The notes: generated by a model not told the origin, from the sequence alone. A DNA stretch of 64,000 bases from Atriophallophorus winterbourni (GCA_013407085.1 JACCGJ010005442.1:62001-126000); one strand, 5' to 3'; shown: positions 12,627-24,777, counted from the first letter of the stretch. Translations and numbers: made by a program.

Positions 12627-13369
12627 CTGTTGGTGTGCGAATATTGTAAAATAATGAAATGTTATAATAATTCAAATTCGGTTGATTATTGTTTTTGATT
12701 GCTAATATATCAATTTTTGAAATTTAATTTTAAAATCAATATATTCCTGATTTTGCACATAAAGAATTAATCTAAACACATTTTCGTAGTTAATGTGATA
12801 ATAGTTTATTTTTTGCGTCGCCAAATGTTTCATCTAAACTTTCTACTAAATAATCAAGGCGGGACATCTAATCTGAAGTGATTCGAATTAACGGGGATAG
12901 AATGTTATAAATTTGCAACCGTAGCAACAGCTTATATTATTTTTATATCAGATATTCTACAGTGTAATTTTTGCTAATGTCAGTAAGTGACTTGCATTCA
13001 AATATTTCTTTATTCTTGGAAATATAATCATCAATTTTACTGACTGCACAACGCAAATTCAAAGATAAATTGATGAACAGAAAATTATCAGGATTTTAAT
13101 TTTGGTTCCTGTACGGAACTTTGGAAGCTAAATTTTCAGCGAAGGTATTGTTTTACTGAAATTAGAATGATTAATGTTGATTGTGGAGCCTAAACATTTG
13201 AAATAATATATTAAAAATATACCTTTTAACTTCAAATCATCTTGTAACATATTTTTAAAAAGTAAATTTATGTTAAACGATTGTAACGAATTTTCCAAAA
13301 AAGCACATTTTGTGAAACGTCAAAGAAACTTTTCTCAATAAGAGGTATTATTGATAACATTGCCTAAGT

Positions 13370-13760
13370 TGTTCTTTTGTTGGACTTTCCGGTCGAGTTT
13401 GACTATGGATGTACATCACAATCGCGTGGATTTTCATGTTCTACAGCTTTTTTAATGACTTAACAGTCTGATTCGGAAGGGACTATATCTTACGTAGCGC
13501 TTGCAGCGATAGGCAGAACTCGTTTGTAGGGCGTCAATGACACCACGGCAAAGGGATCTGCGTTCAGAAGCCAGGAGCTGTATCTGTTTGTCCTCAGCTT
13601 GCAGAAGACGCTTTACTTAATACATCCAATTGGAGCGGTTAATAGCTAATTCCTCCGAAATCGCGGGTTAAATGCCAAGAGATTTCATTTCTTTTGCAAA
13701 CGTCTTTGTAGCGCAAGTGCATTCTGTCGATTCAACTGATTGCATGACGAAAATATATTG
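13370..13760. repeat. Dispersed ~0.4-kb repeat
   Basis: Copy within the full 2.83-kb unit; nearly identical to 1095-1480. Confidence 0.6.
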
Positions 13761-15110
13761 TTTGGAATGCAAAACATGCACCTGTAAATGCACAGCTTGC
13801 ATTAGTTAGTTTTAAAAATTTCTATATTGCAGTGTCAAATTCATTGTCAAATTCTATTTAAAATCCCATTTTTTCTTCCAGGTATTTTGTTTCCCGTAAA
13901 TTAAATCAGACCTACATTTTAATGTTCGAAATTCTTGCCTATTAGGTTGTCTCAGGTAGATCAATGTCTGCTGTAGATGTGCATAGCTATTATACAATTC
14001 AAAGTGGAGGTAATTCGATTCATTTTGAATTCCATAAGACTACACACAGTGAGTCAAGTTCAATACATTTTCGAATAGGAAACAAGGATATACCAGATTT
14101 TCAGTAGCAGCTGATATATCGGATTCACCAAAATTATAAGATTTTATATCGACAATGCAACGCACAACGGATAAAAACCCTGATTTTCATGCGTTGACTA
14201 CTTCGACTGGTTTCGCTGAATCGAATTGACACATCGTTGATCTATGAATATAACGTTATGCGAGATGTTTAACTCCCCAATCCGCTTGCGCCTTCAAGAA
14301 TCAAACAGTTGCACGTGATTGACCGTCGTTAAGTGATGTACAGGTTACTTCGACCATAGTACCTCATAACTAATGAATCGTCAATGTAAAAAATCTCCGA
14401 GACCAGACAAGATAATTTGAATGCTGCTGAAAACGTGTCATGCGCAATTCGCAGAAATGTTTCATATATATTTTTCCACGTTTTGGAAGCTAGACACTAG
14501 GACAAATAACACGGATTTAAAAAGGGGTTGCAGGTGCCGGTGTCACTGCTCTCTGATGCATAAATATGATTGGGCTAATAATAACTGCGGAAATAGTGAT
14601 AATTACTGAACCGAACGGACTTCTATCAGTTGCTCAAAATGGATCTTTCTTGCTTAAAAAAATGCTCAGGCTATTGTAAAGATTTGTAGATGCATGCAGC
14701 TTTATTCATGCCTTTCCTTGATTTTTCTATAGATTTACGCTTTATCAAGTTACTAAAACTTGGTTTTCTGTCAGCTTTCTTTGTACGATTTAGAACATGG
14801 ATGATAATCATGGTTTTGTTGGTAATCCATATGAATATATACGTGATTACTTTAGAAACGAACACATCTAAGTTCATGTTGATGGCCTACGATTAAGGCT
14901 TATCGACCTGTTTAGCTTGGCTCCCCAAAGATAGGTTCTTGTATGAATACTGATACTAATAAAGTTTGAAGATTTTTTTAATACCAAATGACAGTAAGTT
15001 GGCTGCGTTTGCCGAAGGTATTATTATATGATGACGCACCAGCAATAAAGATGACGTTTTTTTCTATTAATCTAATGGATTTCATTGTACGAATAGATAT
15101 CCAAAATCAA

Positions 15111-15989
15111 GCTGCCTTCGAAAACGCATAAATTTAAGATCACGCATATAGGCATTGTGTGAAATTCATGTTTCGCTGAAAAATGATTTTCTTTATTAAA
15201 TCGTTGATACTGATATAGAGAGAATAATTTAATAATTATATACACACATACATATTTGCATATATTTTGCAATAAAAATAAACAAACACGCATGTGGATT
15301 ACATGGTTCAATGTGAAGTGAGCTTTTGTTACAAATCATAATTGTCATGATGTTGAAATAATGTGTCATATATAAAAAACATAAAAACATATTTGCTAGT
15401 GATACGTATGCAAAGATAAATGATAACCCACCTGTAGGTGATGGTGGACGTGAACCTGTTGGTGTGCGAATATTGTAAAATAATGAAATGTTATAATAAT
15501 TCAAATTCGGTTGATTGTTTTTGATTGCTAATATATCAATTTTTGAAATTTAATTTTAAAATGTATATATTCCTGATTTTGCACATTACGAATTAATCTA
15601 AACACATTTTCGTAGTTATTGTGATAATGGTTTATTTTTTGCGTCGCCAAATGTTTCATCTAAACTTTCTACTAAATAATCGAGGCGGGACATCTAATCT
15701 GAAGTGATTCGAACTAACGGGGATAGAATGTTATAAATTTGCAACCGTATAAACGGCTTATATTAATTTTTTATATCAGATATTCTACAGTGTAATTTTT
15801 GCTAATGTCAGTAAGTGACTTGCACTCAAATATTTCTCTATTCTTGAAAATATAATCATTAATTTTACTGACTGCACAACGCAAATTCATAAATAAATTG
15901 ATGAACAGAAAATTATCAGGATTTTAATTTTGGTTCCTGTACGGAACTTTGGAAGCTGAATTTTCAGCGAAGGTATTGTTTTACTGAAA
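15111..15989. repeat. 2.83-kb unit, partial copy
   Basis: Starts ctgccttcgaaaacgc directly after the full copy and ends at a jump to another array segment after ttagaatga. Confidence 0.8.
15432..15455 (-). CDS. Class A micro-exon (SRPPSPT)
   Basis: 24 nt, phase 1-1, intact splice signals. It sits in the partial third unit starting at 15111. Confidence 0.7.
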
Positions 15990-16743
15990 TTAGAATGACA
16001 TATTATAAAAAAAGTCAAGGTCGTTTCATGTTTATTTGTTGATGGCCAATATATAATTTTATTTAAAATTATTTTTATAAATTTAGTGACTTCATTATGT
16101 ATATACATAAGGATACTACACTCATTTTATAGTATTGGGATATTGAATTATATTATGGGGGTTTCAAGTGGTTTGATCAAAGAAGCTAATATGTTATTAC
16201 GTTGCAACCGTAGCAACAGCGTATTTTGAATTTATATTCGTATATTCTGCTGTGTAATTTTTGCGAATGTTGCTATGAAACTATGAAAGCCTAATTTCTT
16301 GCGAAGTTATGTTTTACTGCAATTAGATCTAATTATGTTTTAACTATATCGATTAGGCTGCAGACGATGCCGTTGCAGCTGTATCTGTGCGTCGGAAAAC
16401 ATCACGGCAAACATAATGTGGATATACACAATAATTGCTCTATTTTTTATATAATTTCTATGCTGATTTTTAACACAACTGTATGTGAAATTCATGTTTA
16501 TCTGAGAAATTATTTTCTGTTCCAAAATCATGATACTGATGTAGAGAGAATAATTTCAAAATTAAATACGCACATACATATATGCATATATTTTGCGAAG
16601 AAAATAAACAAAAATGCATGTGAATTACATGTTTTGATGTGGATTGATCTTTTGTTATACAGTTCGAATAATATGTCATATAGATGAAACAATTTAATCA
16701 TAGTTGTTAGTAATACGTATGAAACAAATCAATCCTAACGCAC

Positions 16744-16761
16744 CGCCAGTTTGTTGTGGAC
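16744..16761 (-). CDS. Class A micro-exon, 18-nt form by acceptor shift (PQQTG)
   Basis: The ancestral acceptor is mutated (cgacac in place of caacag), but an AG six bases inside gives an 18-nt exon, phase 1-1, peptide PQQTG. The original 24-nt exon (16744-16767) would have read AGPQQTG. Donor gtgcgtta is intact. The frame survives the acceptor loss. Confidence 0.5.
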
Positions 16762-17641
16762 CTGCACGTGTCGGTGTAAGAATATTGTAACATAATGAGG
16801 TGTTGTAATATGTCAAATCCGGTTGATATTTACGTTTTCGATGCCTGATATATAAATTTATTTTGAATTTATTTTTCAAATTTAGCGACGGGACTATATG
16901 CATAAATGACGAATTTGAACCCATTTCATAGTTATGGTGATAATAATTTATTTAATGCCGGATTTAAGTGTGTTGGTCCAAAATGCTAATTTGCTTATAT
17001 ATTGGAACCGTAGCAACAGCGTATTTTGAATTTTTATTCTGATATAACACATTGTTATTTCTGCGAATGTCGCCAGGAAACATTGGAAGCGTAATTTCTA
17101 GCGAGGTTATGTTCAACTTAAATTGAAAATGACCTGATCTTACTCTCTCCACCGGATGACGGCAAGCATCCAGAAGCCGGGGGTGGTTTGTAAGGAATGG
17201 GGATGTGAGCTCAATAATTCATTGTTATGAATTATGTTATGAACTTTATCAATGTTGTTGCAGCTGTAGCTGTTTTTTGATGTAAATCACGGTAAAACTC
17301 ACGTCGATAAGCACAATAATTGTGCAAATTTTTGTATAATCTCGATGCTAATTCTTCACGCAAATGCATGTGATATTCATGTTTATGTGAGAAATTATTT
17401 TCTGTTCTAAAATCTTGATACTGATGTAAAGAAAATAATTTAATAACTATATACACACATACATATAAGCGTATATTGTGTAATGAAAATAAGCAAAAAT
17501 GCATGTGGATTACATGCTTTAATGTGAAGTGATTTTTTTTATTGTGAAGTTTTTATGAAGATGGAACAATGTGTCATATATAAAATACCATAAAAAATAT
17601 ATTCGTTAGAGATACGTATTAAAAAATCAATGATAACCCAC

Positions 17642-17665
17642 TACGAGGTGCTGGATAAGGGGTTC
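17642..17665 (-). CDS. Class A micro-exon (TPYPAPR)
   Basis: 24 nt, phase 1-1, acceptor caccaacag, donor gtgggtta. Peptide TPYPAPR, Pro-rich. Confidence 0.7.
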
Positions 17666-17869
17666 CTGTTGGTGTGTAAATATTGTTAAATAATGGAATG
17701 TATAAATAATTCAAATTTGTTCGATTATTGTTTTCAACGACTGATTTAAAATAAACTTTGAAATTTATTTTAAAATTTAGATTTGTGATTTTGTGCATAA
17801 ATAATTATTCTAAACGCATTTTCGTAGTTATTGCGATAATAATTTTTTTATCGTCTTCAAATGTTTCGT

Positions 17870-18135
17870 CTCTTACGCAGCGCTTGCAAAGAAAGGCAGA
17901 ACTCGGTAGGAGGGGTTCAGTGGTACGCCAAAGGCGTGATCTGCGTTCGAGAGCCAGTAGCTTTATCTGCCCTCCCCAACTTGTTGACGACGCTTTATGC
18001 AATTTCTCAAAAGTGAAAGGTCAAGAGCATGTTTATCCCAACACGTGGTGTCAAAACAAGAGCTTTAATATCTATTTTGCAAAACTCTTCGAACAGCAAT
18101 TGCGGTCTTTTCAATTTACTGCATGCATAACATAA
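17870..18135. repeat. Dispersed ~0.4-kb repeat, partial
   Basis: Shares acgcagcgcttgcaaag, gatctgcgttc and gacgacgctttatgcaa with the family. The open frame across it is probably fortuitous. Confidence 0.5.
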
Positions 18136-19830
18136 AATTATGTTGGAAACGCACTACAAGCACTAGTGAATGCACAGTTATGGCAAAAAATTAAATATTA
18201 TAAGTTTGCATTAGTTAACTTAAACAAATTTTTATATTGCGGTGTGAAATGTATTGTCATATTCTATTCAAAATGAAATGAATACTTTCCGATATTTTGT
18301 TTCCCGTAGATTGAATCAGACTAACATTCGAATATTCAAAAATTCTTGCTTATGATTTTGTCTAAGTTAGATCAATGTGTACTGTAGATGTGCATCGCGA
18401 TTATCAATTTCAAATCGCAGCTAATTCGCTTCATTTCGAATTGCAATATAAATTATAACGGAATATGTTTGATCAACTTTCCTGAATTACAATTATGAAT
18501 TCAAAACCGCCGAGAGTGACCATGTAAATAGTGTGATGGTCGAAAGTATATGATGCACGTGGAAAGCACTGAAACATATGTTCACACGAGGGCTTGTTCT
18601 TTCATATTCGAGCGACTGATCTCGTCAACCTTTTACTTAGGGCCTCATACTTACATTATATCCTGCATCTTTAGAGAATATTGTAAAAAACACCACCAAA
18701 CGGACGAAGCAAGCAAGTTTAAGTAGAATTCCATTACGTCTGTGGAGCTTGGAGTATCAGTGAAAGGGACTAAAAACGTCAGTAGAGTGAACTGCATATC
18801 ACTGTGTGTTGCTATACATTACTATATATCCGCACACCCTTTTACACTGAGTTAAATAAATATCAAGTCTATCTCTTACAGCAACTGAAATCTTCATTAA
18901 ATGTAAACCCAAAATTCTTTTTGAAGAAAGCTTCCTCACATATTATATGCAAATTATGATTTCTGAATATAAGTGGATAAAACTATGGACAAAAACATTT
19001 TGATTTTCATAAAACTAATAAAACACAGCAAGTTATGTTCACTATCTTCTCCAATAGGAAGCAAGGATTTCAGAGATTTCCATTTACAGCTGATAAATCG
19101 TATGGACCCTAATTATAAGATTTTATTACGACACTGCAATGAGAGAGCGAATGAAAACCCCGGTGTTTATGGCTTCAATACTTCGAATGCTTCCGCCGAA
19201 TCATAATAACACATCGTTGATCTAAGTATGTAAATTTATACGATATCTTCAACGCCCCAATCCACGTGCCACTTCAAGAATCCAAAAGTTGCACGTGATT
19301 GTCCGCGGTTGAATGATGTATTGGGTACGCCTGCGATCGTAGCAATTAAATCATGGAAAGTAAATGTGAAAATTTTATGAGAGACGTTTTGGTTACTCCG
19401 ACCGTGGTAGCGCAAAAATCGTGAAACATAAATGTAAAATTCTCCGAGAACATAAGAGGCAATTTAAATCATGTTGAAAACAATCATGCTAAATTCTCTG
19501 ACCCTTTTGATGTATATCTTTTTTACATTTTTCAAGCTTGAGAGGATCGTGTTCCTCTTCACTTTTTGAGTTCCATATTATGATTCTATTCTTCAGAACT
19601 TTGGGAAACAGGGGTTACAAAATCTAAGCATCAATTTTCAATATGTGATCAAAGGCAGATGGTTCAGCTTATTTTTATTTCGTGTCATAATCAGCTAGCA
19701 TGCATTTGACGATTTCGCTGTGGTACCCGATTGCAACCATTTGAAAGAATTTACAATCGGGAGTTCAAGTATCGTTTAATGTACAAAATTCGGGAAATTG
19801 TAAATGTTGATTGAGCTGTTCATTTTAGTG
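18136..19830. other. Stretch with no supported gene
   Basis: Array-derived intron sequence. A plus frame near 18973-19206 overlaps sequence repeated in the 2.83-kb units, where it is full of stops, so it is not called. Confidence 0.5.
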
Positions 19831-19835
19831 CTTAC

Positions 19836-19877
19836 GTGTTGCGATTGCATCATTTGAACTCTCCGAGTTATGCACCT
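19836..19877 (-). CDS. Class B micro-exon, 42-nt form (VHNSESSNDAIAT)
   Basis: Acceptor tttctttttag, donor gtaagcac, 42 nt, phase 1-1, open. Peptide VHNSESSNDAIAT, with a potential N-glycosylation site (NSE is not one, but Ser/Asn content is high). The class G exon that normally follows on the right is deleted here. Confidence 0.7.
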
Positions 19878-20181
19878 CTAAAAAGAAAGATTCATTTGAA
19901 ATCTCCAATGAAATGGATTGAGAAGAAAATGGTGTTATTTTTTCTTCAAATTTAATGGAAAATTCTGGTTTCAAATTATTTAACGTTAAACTATGTTAAC
20001 ATGGTTTTATCGATTAGCGAGTTGCATATTATTGTAATCTAAATGTCATAGAGTCGCAATATTGAATTTATCTCTATGCGAATATTATTTTCGTATGCAT
20101 TGGAAAAATTAAATTAATAATAATGTCATGATTCAAGTTTCATTTGAAAATTAGCATTTATATTTACGTTGCAATATTTAC

Positions 20182-20217
20182 CTTCCAGTAATGCAAACTG
20201 AAATTGTTCGGTTGGAT
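20182..20217 (-). CDS. Class C micro-exon (PTEQFQFALLE)
   Basis: Acceptor ctggaatattggag, strong donor gtaaatat, 36 nt, phase 1-1, open. Peptide PTEQFQFALLE. The D, E and F copies to its right are decayed. Confidence 0.7.
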
Positions 20218-21062
20218 CTCCAATATTCCAGAGATTTATCTATATATCTCACTTGTCAATCGATGCGTTAAAATGCCGCACGTAAATTTGCATTGCAGCT
20301 AAAAATATTTTTGCAGTGTTTCATCTTAAGTCACATCACACTCTGCTTGAAGAATATTTGGAAATGCGAAAAATGCAGCGCGCGCGATTCAGATTGAATG
20401 CGCTCGATTTAACATTTTAGTTTGTCGCCATCGCTTTTGATTCTTCATTCTGTGAACAGATTTACACCGTTCGATAGCGGTTCATGTGTTATCAAAGAAC
20501 ATTTGTATATCAGCTATTTGCTGAAAAATATCTGTGCATTAGTAATTTATTCAGAACAGATATTAAGTCGGTTATTTCGTCACACTCATTCATTCATTAT
20601 TTCTGTCACCGACAAAGAATTTTTTCATTCAAGGTTGTATTTAATTTTGTTTTGCTTAATTCCACTGATATTTCTTTACGATTAAACCTCGAATATGTAA
20701 TTTCACTGCGAAATATTTTGAGACGAAATCAGAATCTTGGAAAATATTAAAAATTGTTCATATGAAACGATTTTTTGCAATACGTTAATTAGAAGTACTT
20801 TAATTTCATTGAGGAGTTTCATCCAGGCAGAACAGTAAACATATTTGCTTATTTTATTATAAAGTATTTATATATGAAAAAAATGCAAATACTTCTTTCA
20901 AGTTTACGAAATGCATGTGGATGTAATGCTTTGATGTGAAATGATTTTCCGTCGCAAAATCATGATTGCAATACAGTTCGATTAATGTATCAAATATATA
21001 AAACGAAAAAACATATTCGCTAGTGATACGTAGGATATAAATGATTGATAACGCAACTGTAC

Positions 21063-21083
21063 TTGATGTTAGAGCTTCAGATT
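21063..21083 (-). CDS. Class A micro-exon, 21-nt form (SEALTS)
   Basis: The normal donor position carries an extra base, but an internal gtacag gives a 21-nt, phase 1-1 exon, peptide SEALTS. Acceptor caaactag. A 26-nt version using the aligned donor would shift frame, so the call is tentative. Confidence 0.4.
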
Positions 21084-21718
21084 CTAGTTTGTTTTTAAAC
21101 AATGAACTGTTATAATAAGTCAAATGCGTCTAAACGTATATCTTTTCACTGATGAGATGTAACTTTTTGGAAAATCTATTATGAAATTTAGAATCATCAG
21201 TATTTGCATTAATACAAAATTTAGGTATCTTTTTCATAGTTTTCGGGATAATAATTAGGTTTATATCGGTTTCAAATGCTTCCTCAAGCCGTTTCACACA
21301 ATGTTCGGCGCAGTACATTTAAACTTGAGCACTTTGTTCGACAGGCTGAAATGTTAATATATTTCAGACACTGCAAAATCATATGTTACTTTTTATTCGG
21401 ATTTTCTATTTGATGCACAACGCAACCTCACAGATATATTGTTAAACCAAACATTTTTGGATATAAATTTCGATGGTATAAGAAAATCTGAAAGCGTAAT
21501 TCCTCGCAATTGTTTTTCAGTAACATTGCTATGAATAATTTTAATTTTAATGCCTATAATCTTCAAACAATACGACATAAAATATTCCATTTAACTTTAA
21601 ATCATCATATAATATATTTTAAACTGTATAACTAATTTAAACGATGGTTACAATTTCCCAACAAGCATATTATTGAGGTGATTACCGATTACATTGCATA
21701 AGTTGTTTTGCTGTTGAC

Positions 21719-21719
21719 A

Positions 21720-21753
<34 letters not shown>
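21719..21753. repeat. TA microsatellite
   Basis: Simple (TA)n run inside intronic repeat sequence. Confidence 0.9.
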
Positions 21754-21755
<2 letters not shown>

Positions 21756-21839
21756 TACGACCTGAACTGGTACTTTGTCATAAAACCATAAAACCATATC
21801 TGTTAATGATGTGTAGGAAACAACTCAATGATAACGCAC

Positions 21840-21863
21840 CGCCAGTTTTTGATTGAGCTGAAG
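21840..21863 (-). CDS. Class A micro-exon (SAQSKTG)
   Basis: 24 nt, phase 1-1, acceptor caccaacag, donor gtgcgtta. Peptide SAQSKTG, related to SAQPKPG at 45458. Confidence 0.68.
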
Positions 21864-22418
21864 CTGTTGGTGTTTGAATATTACAAAATGTATGAAATAT
21901 TATAAATAGTCAAATTCGGTTGATGTTTATTTGTTGATAGCCAAAATATAAATTTATTTCAAATTATTGTTTCAAATTTAGCGACGTGATTATGTGCATA
22001 CATAAGGTTTCCACACCCATTTTTTATATTATTGGGATAGAAATTTATATTATGGGGGTATCGAGTGATTTGACCAAACAAGCTAACATGTTATCACGTT
22101 GCAACTGTAGCAACAGCGTATTTTGAATTTTTATTCGGATATTCTGCTGTGTAACTTTTGCGAATGTACCTATTTTCAGCAAAGTTATGTTTTACTACAA
22201 TTAGTTTTAAATACGATTTCACGTTGAATTCTGTTTGACAGCTTTTATCGAATAGTGACTTGCATAATATGGATATGTAACAGAACGAAAGGCCCAATTT
22301 TCATTTTTTTCCTATGCATATGCTTTTGTTGTGTGCATGCGAATAAACAAATAAATAATAATGTCATGATTTAGGTTTTATTTGAAAAAAGCGTTTATAT
22401 GGACTATGCTAAATTTAG

Positions 22419-22454
22419 CTTCCTGCAAGGCAATCGAAAATTGTTCGCTTCCAT
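22419..22454 (-). pseudogene. Class C micro-exon with lost donor (GSEQFSIALQE)
   Basis: 36 nt, open in phase 1 (GSEQFSIALQE), good acceptor cttatagttcag, but the donor GT is CT. Confidence 0.55.
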
Positions 22455-22633
22455 CTGAACTATAAGAGAGATTTATAATAATAATAATATATATTCTTGG
22501 ACATCCAAGGCATGCGATACCTGATCAGTTTATCAAAATTTGAACAGCAGGAGAAAATAGTAAAATGCAAGTGACCGAAGTGAGCGGGATTTTTAAACAT
22601 TTTTTTCCGTTCAATAAGGGAAATGAATATACA

Positions 22634-22915
22634 GTTGTTGTTGTTGTTGGCCTCCGTCGGTCGATGACGACCATGGATGTACATCACATCGCATGAATTT
22701 CATGTTTTGCAACTTTTTGAATGACTAAACAGTCCGATTCGGGAGGAACAATCTCTCCCGCAGCACGTGCAACGAACTCTGTTGTATTGAATCAGTTTCA
22801 CGCCGGCAGCGCGATCTGCGTTCAGCAGCCAGGAGCTGTATTTGCTTCTCCCCGGCTTGCAGTCGACGCCTTACACAATGCCTCCAAAGTGAACGGTCAA
22901 GAGCCAGAATATACA
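22634..22915. repeat. Dispersed ~0.4-kb repeat, partial
   Basis: Starts with a GTT run then ggcctccgtcggtcgatgac; ends near caagagccag. It replaces part of a class C/D cassette. Confidence 0.55.
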
Positions 22916-23453
22916 GTAAGTAAGAAAAAATTTTCAATGTCTAATAGAAATAAAATGTGATTCAAATTATGTCAAGATTTACGAATGGCAATGATGCAAG
23001 AAACAATTGGAGAACAGAAATGGAAGGTAATTATGGAAAAACTGGTGCGAATTTTAATGAAGTTGTCATAAAAAAATTGATAAATAAATTATATATGCAT
23101 AAATTCATGTTTTTACGGAAAGGTTGGTTGAGAAGATTGAAAAGGAAAGATAAATTCATCGAAATAAGAACATCTAAGAAACTGTGGGGGATGAGAAAGG
23201 GTGTGGCTAATAGCAGGGTTATGCAGTAGGGTGCTGTGCTCCTCATTCTCTTGAAGTAATGGCGACGAATCTAATCAAAATGTGTTCACCAGCCGGATTT
23301 TCGTTATCTATATATGTCACTTGTTAAGCGTTGTGGTTAAATTTCGCACGTTATTTTGCAATAGTTTTAAAAATATTTATGCAGTGTTCCATTTTTATAT
23401 ACAGCACGTTCTACTTGAAACATAATTCGGATTGCGAAAAACACAGCGCTCAC

Positions 23454-23504
23454 GATTCAGATTAAATACTCTCGATTTCACATAATTTTTGTTCAATGCA
23501 TTTG
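23454..23504 (-). CDS. Class E micro-exon (NALNKNYVKSRVFNLN)
   Basis: Donor gtgagcgc, acceptor aatcaaaag, 51 nt, phase 1-1, open. Peptide NALNKNYVKSRVFNLN. A second AG nine bases upstream would give a 60-nt form (to 23513), also 3n and open. The intron from the F exon at 23537 would be only 32 nt, or 23 nt for the 60-nt form. Confidence 0.6.
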
Positions 23505-23536
23505 CTTTTGATTCTTTGTTTCATGAACAGTTCTAC

Positions 23537-23551
23537 AAAGTTCGATTGCTG
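23537..23551 (-). CDS. Class F micro-exon, 15-nt form (AIEL)
   Basis: Acceptor gataacacatgag, donor gtagaact, 15 nt, phase 1-1, peptide AIEL. It is shorter than the 18-nt copy at 24376 by one codon. Confidence 0.45.
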
Positions 23552-23811
23552 CTCATGTGTTATCGATGAACAATTAATATATCAGCTATTCTAGATATTA
23601 TATTTTTTCTACAAAACTACCGTCTCCCTGAAAACGTTTATCGATTAGTGAGTTGCACAAAATCGTTATGTAAGTGACTGAAAGGCGCAATATTCAATTT
23701 CTTTCTATACGTACACTTTTTTGTTTGCATACGAATAAACAAATAAATAATAAAGTCATGATTTAAGTTTCATTTGAAAAACGGCGTTTATATTGGTATT
23801 GCCAAATTTAC

Positions 23812-23848
23812 CTTCCTGCAATGAACTCGGAGCTTGCTCATTTTTATC
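23812..23848 (-). pseudogene. Decayed class C micro-exon (37 nt)
   Basis: Donor gtaaattt is intact, but the distance to the acceptor tatatag is 37 nt and phase 1 meets TAA at once. One inserted base appears to have broken it. Confidence 0.5.
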
Positions 23849-24100
23849 CTATATATTCCTGAGATTTTCTATTTTTTTCAATATTAAATTTATTTATATA
23901 GGTATACTTCTGTTGTGTGCATAAGTATAATCGTATAATAAAAAATAATAATAATAAATATTATGGAAATATACCTGCCAAAAAGTCGCAATATTCACTT
24001 TATTTCTATACGCATATTAATTTTGTATGAATACGAATAAACAAATAAATAATATAGTTTCGTTTGGAAAAAAGCGTTTTTATGTACGTTGAAAATTAAC

Positions 24101-24136
24101 CTTCCTGCTATGCACTCGTATTGTTTTTGGTTGCAC
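24101..24136 (-). pseudogene. Class C micro-exon with stop (ATKNNTSA stop)
   Basis: 36 nt with intact acceptor ggaatattttag and donor gttaattt, but the codon that is TTG in intact copies reads TAG. If included it would truncate the product; it could also simply be skipped. Confidence 0.55.
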
Positions 24137-24220
24137 CTAAAATATTCCAGATATTTTCTATATTTGTCACTTGTAAAGCGTCGCGGTTAAATAACGCACG
24201 TTAATTTGCAATGCTGTTAC

Positions 24221-24274
24221 ATATATTTCTGCAGCGCTCCATTTTGAGGCATATCCCGCTCAACGAGAATAAAA
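24221..24274 (-). CDS. Class D micro-exon (LFSLSGICLKMERCRNI)
   Basis: Strong acceptor gcgcatttcccag, donor gtaacagc, 54 nt, phase 1-1. Peptide LFSLSGICLKMERCRNI. The other frame open in class D copies at 35-45 kb has a stop here, which supports phase 1 as the coding frame. Confidence 0.68.
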
Positions 24275-24375
24275 CTGGGAAATGCGCAAAATACAGCGAT
24301 CAGGATTCAGATTAAATTCTCTCGTTTTTGTTTGTAGCAAGCGCTTTTGATTTTTAAATATATGCACAGTTTTAC

Positions 24376-24393
24376 ATATTTCCACCACAGTTC
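24376..24393 (-). CDS. Class F micro-exon, 18-nt form (TVVEI)
   Basis: Acceptor catcgtttttacag, donor gtaaaact, 18 nt, phase 1-1, peptide TVVEI. The E copy that should follow (24305 region) has lost its donor. Confidence 0.62.
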
Positions 24394-24658
24394 CTGTAAA
24401 AACGATGAAAACTTCTTATATCACATATTTTCTGAAACAAATCTGTTCTGCATCGAATATCATCTGAAAAATGTTCTCATGAGAAGAATCAAAAGCTATA
24501 TCATCTAGAATGAATCTTGACACGCATTACTAGTTTTCATATTCACACTAAATATTGCACCAAGTTTAAATGATGTTAACATTTCTTGCACGGTTATTAG
24601 TTATGTATAGAATTTTAAATGAAAAACGCGGGCGTCAAATGAAACAATGTCCGCTTAC

Positions 24659-24700
24659 GTGATGTTTTCGGATCATTTTCAAGTCTCAAGTATCCGAACG
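24659..24700 (-). CDS. Class B micro-exon, 42-nt form (FGYLRLENDPKTS)
   Basis: Acceptor ctttttatag, donor gtaagcgg, 42 nt, phase 1-1, open, peptide FGYLRLENDPKTS. The internal position used as donor in the 24-nt copies is not GT here. Confidence 0.7.
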
Positions 24701-24777
24701 CTATAAAAAGATCCATTTAAAATCTCCGAAGAAATGGATTCAAAAGAGAATACTGTTATATTGTTCTACAAAATTAC

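Larger units (their letters stand above)
12285..15110. repeat. 2.83-kb unit, full copy
   Basis: Full-length copy (2826 bp) closely matching 1-2830, with the SRPPSPT exon at 12603. Confidence 0.85.

Noticed and set aside
17232..17300. Segment after acatcaaaaaacag reading TATAATTLIKFIT, related to 16370, 45885 and 46780
   Set aside because: Acceptor plausible, but the nearest donor gives 25 nt and the frame ends soon; copies differ in length. Left as intron.
18973..19206. 77-codon plus frame
   Set aside because: Homologous DNA in the 2.83-kb units is full of stops, so no evidence of a conserved protein.
21150..21175. ctgatgag at 21150 as a hammerhead core
   Set aside because: No following hairpin or GAAA within range.
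22957..23229. 90-codon plus frame, basic protein
   Set aside because: No recognised domain, no splice or promoter evidence, lies beside a dispersed repeat.
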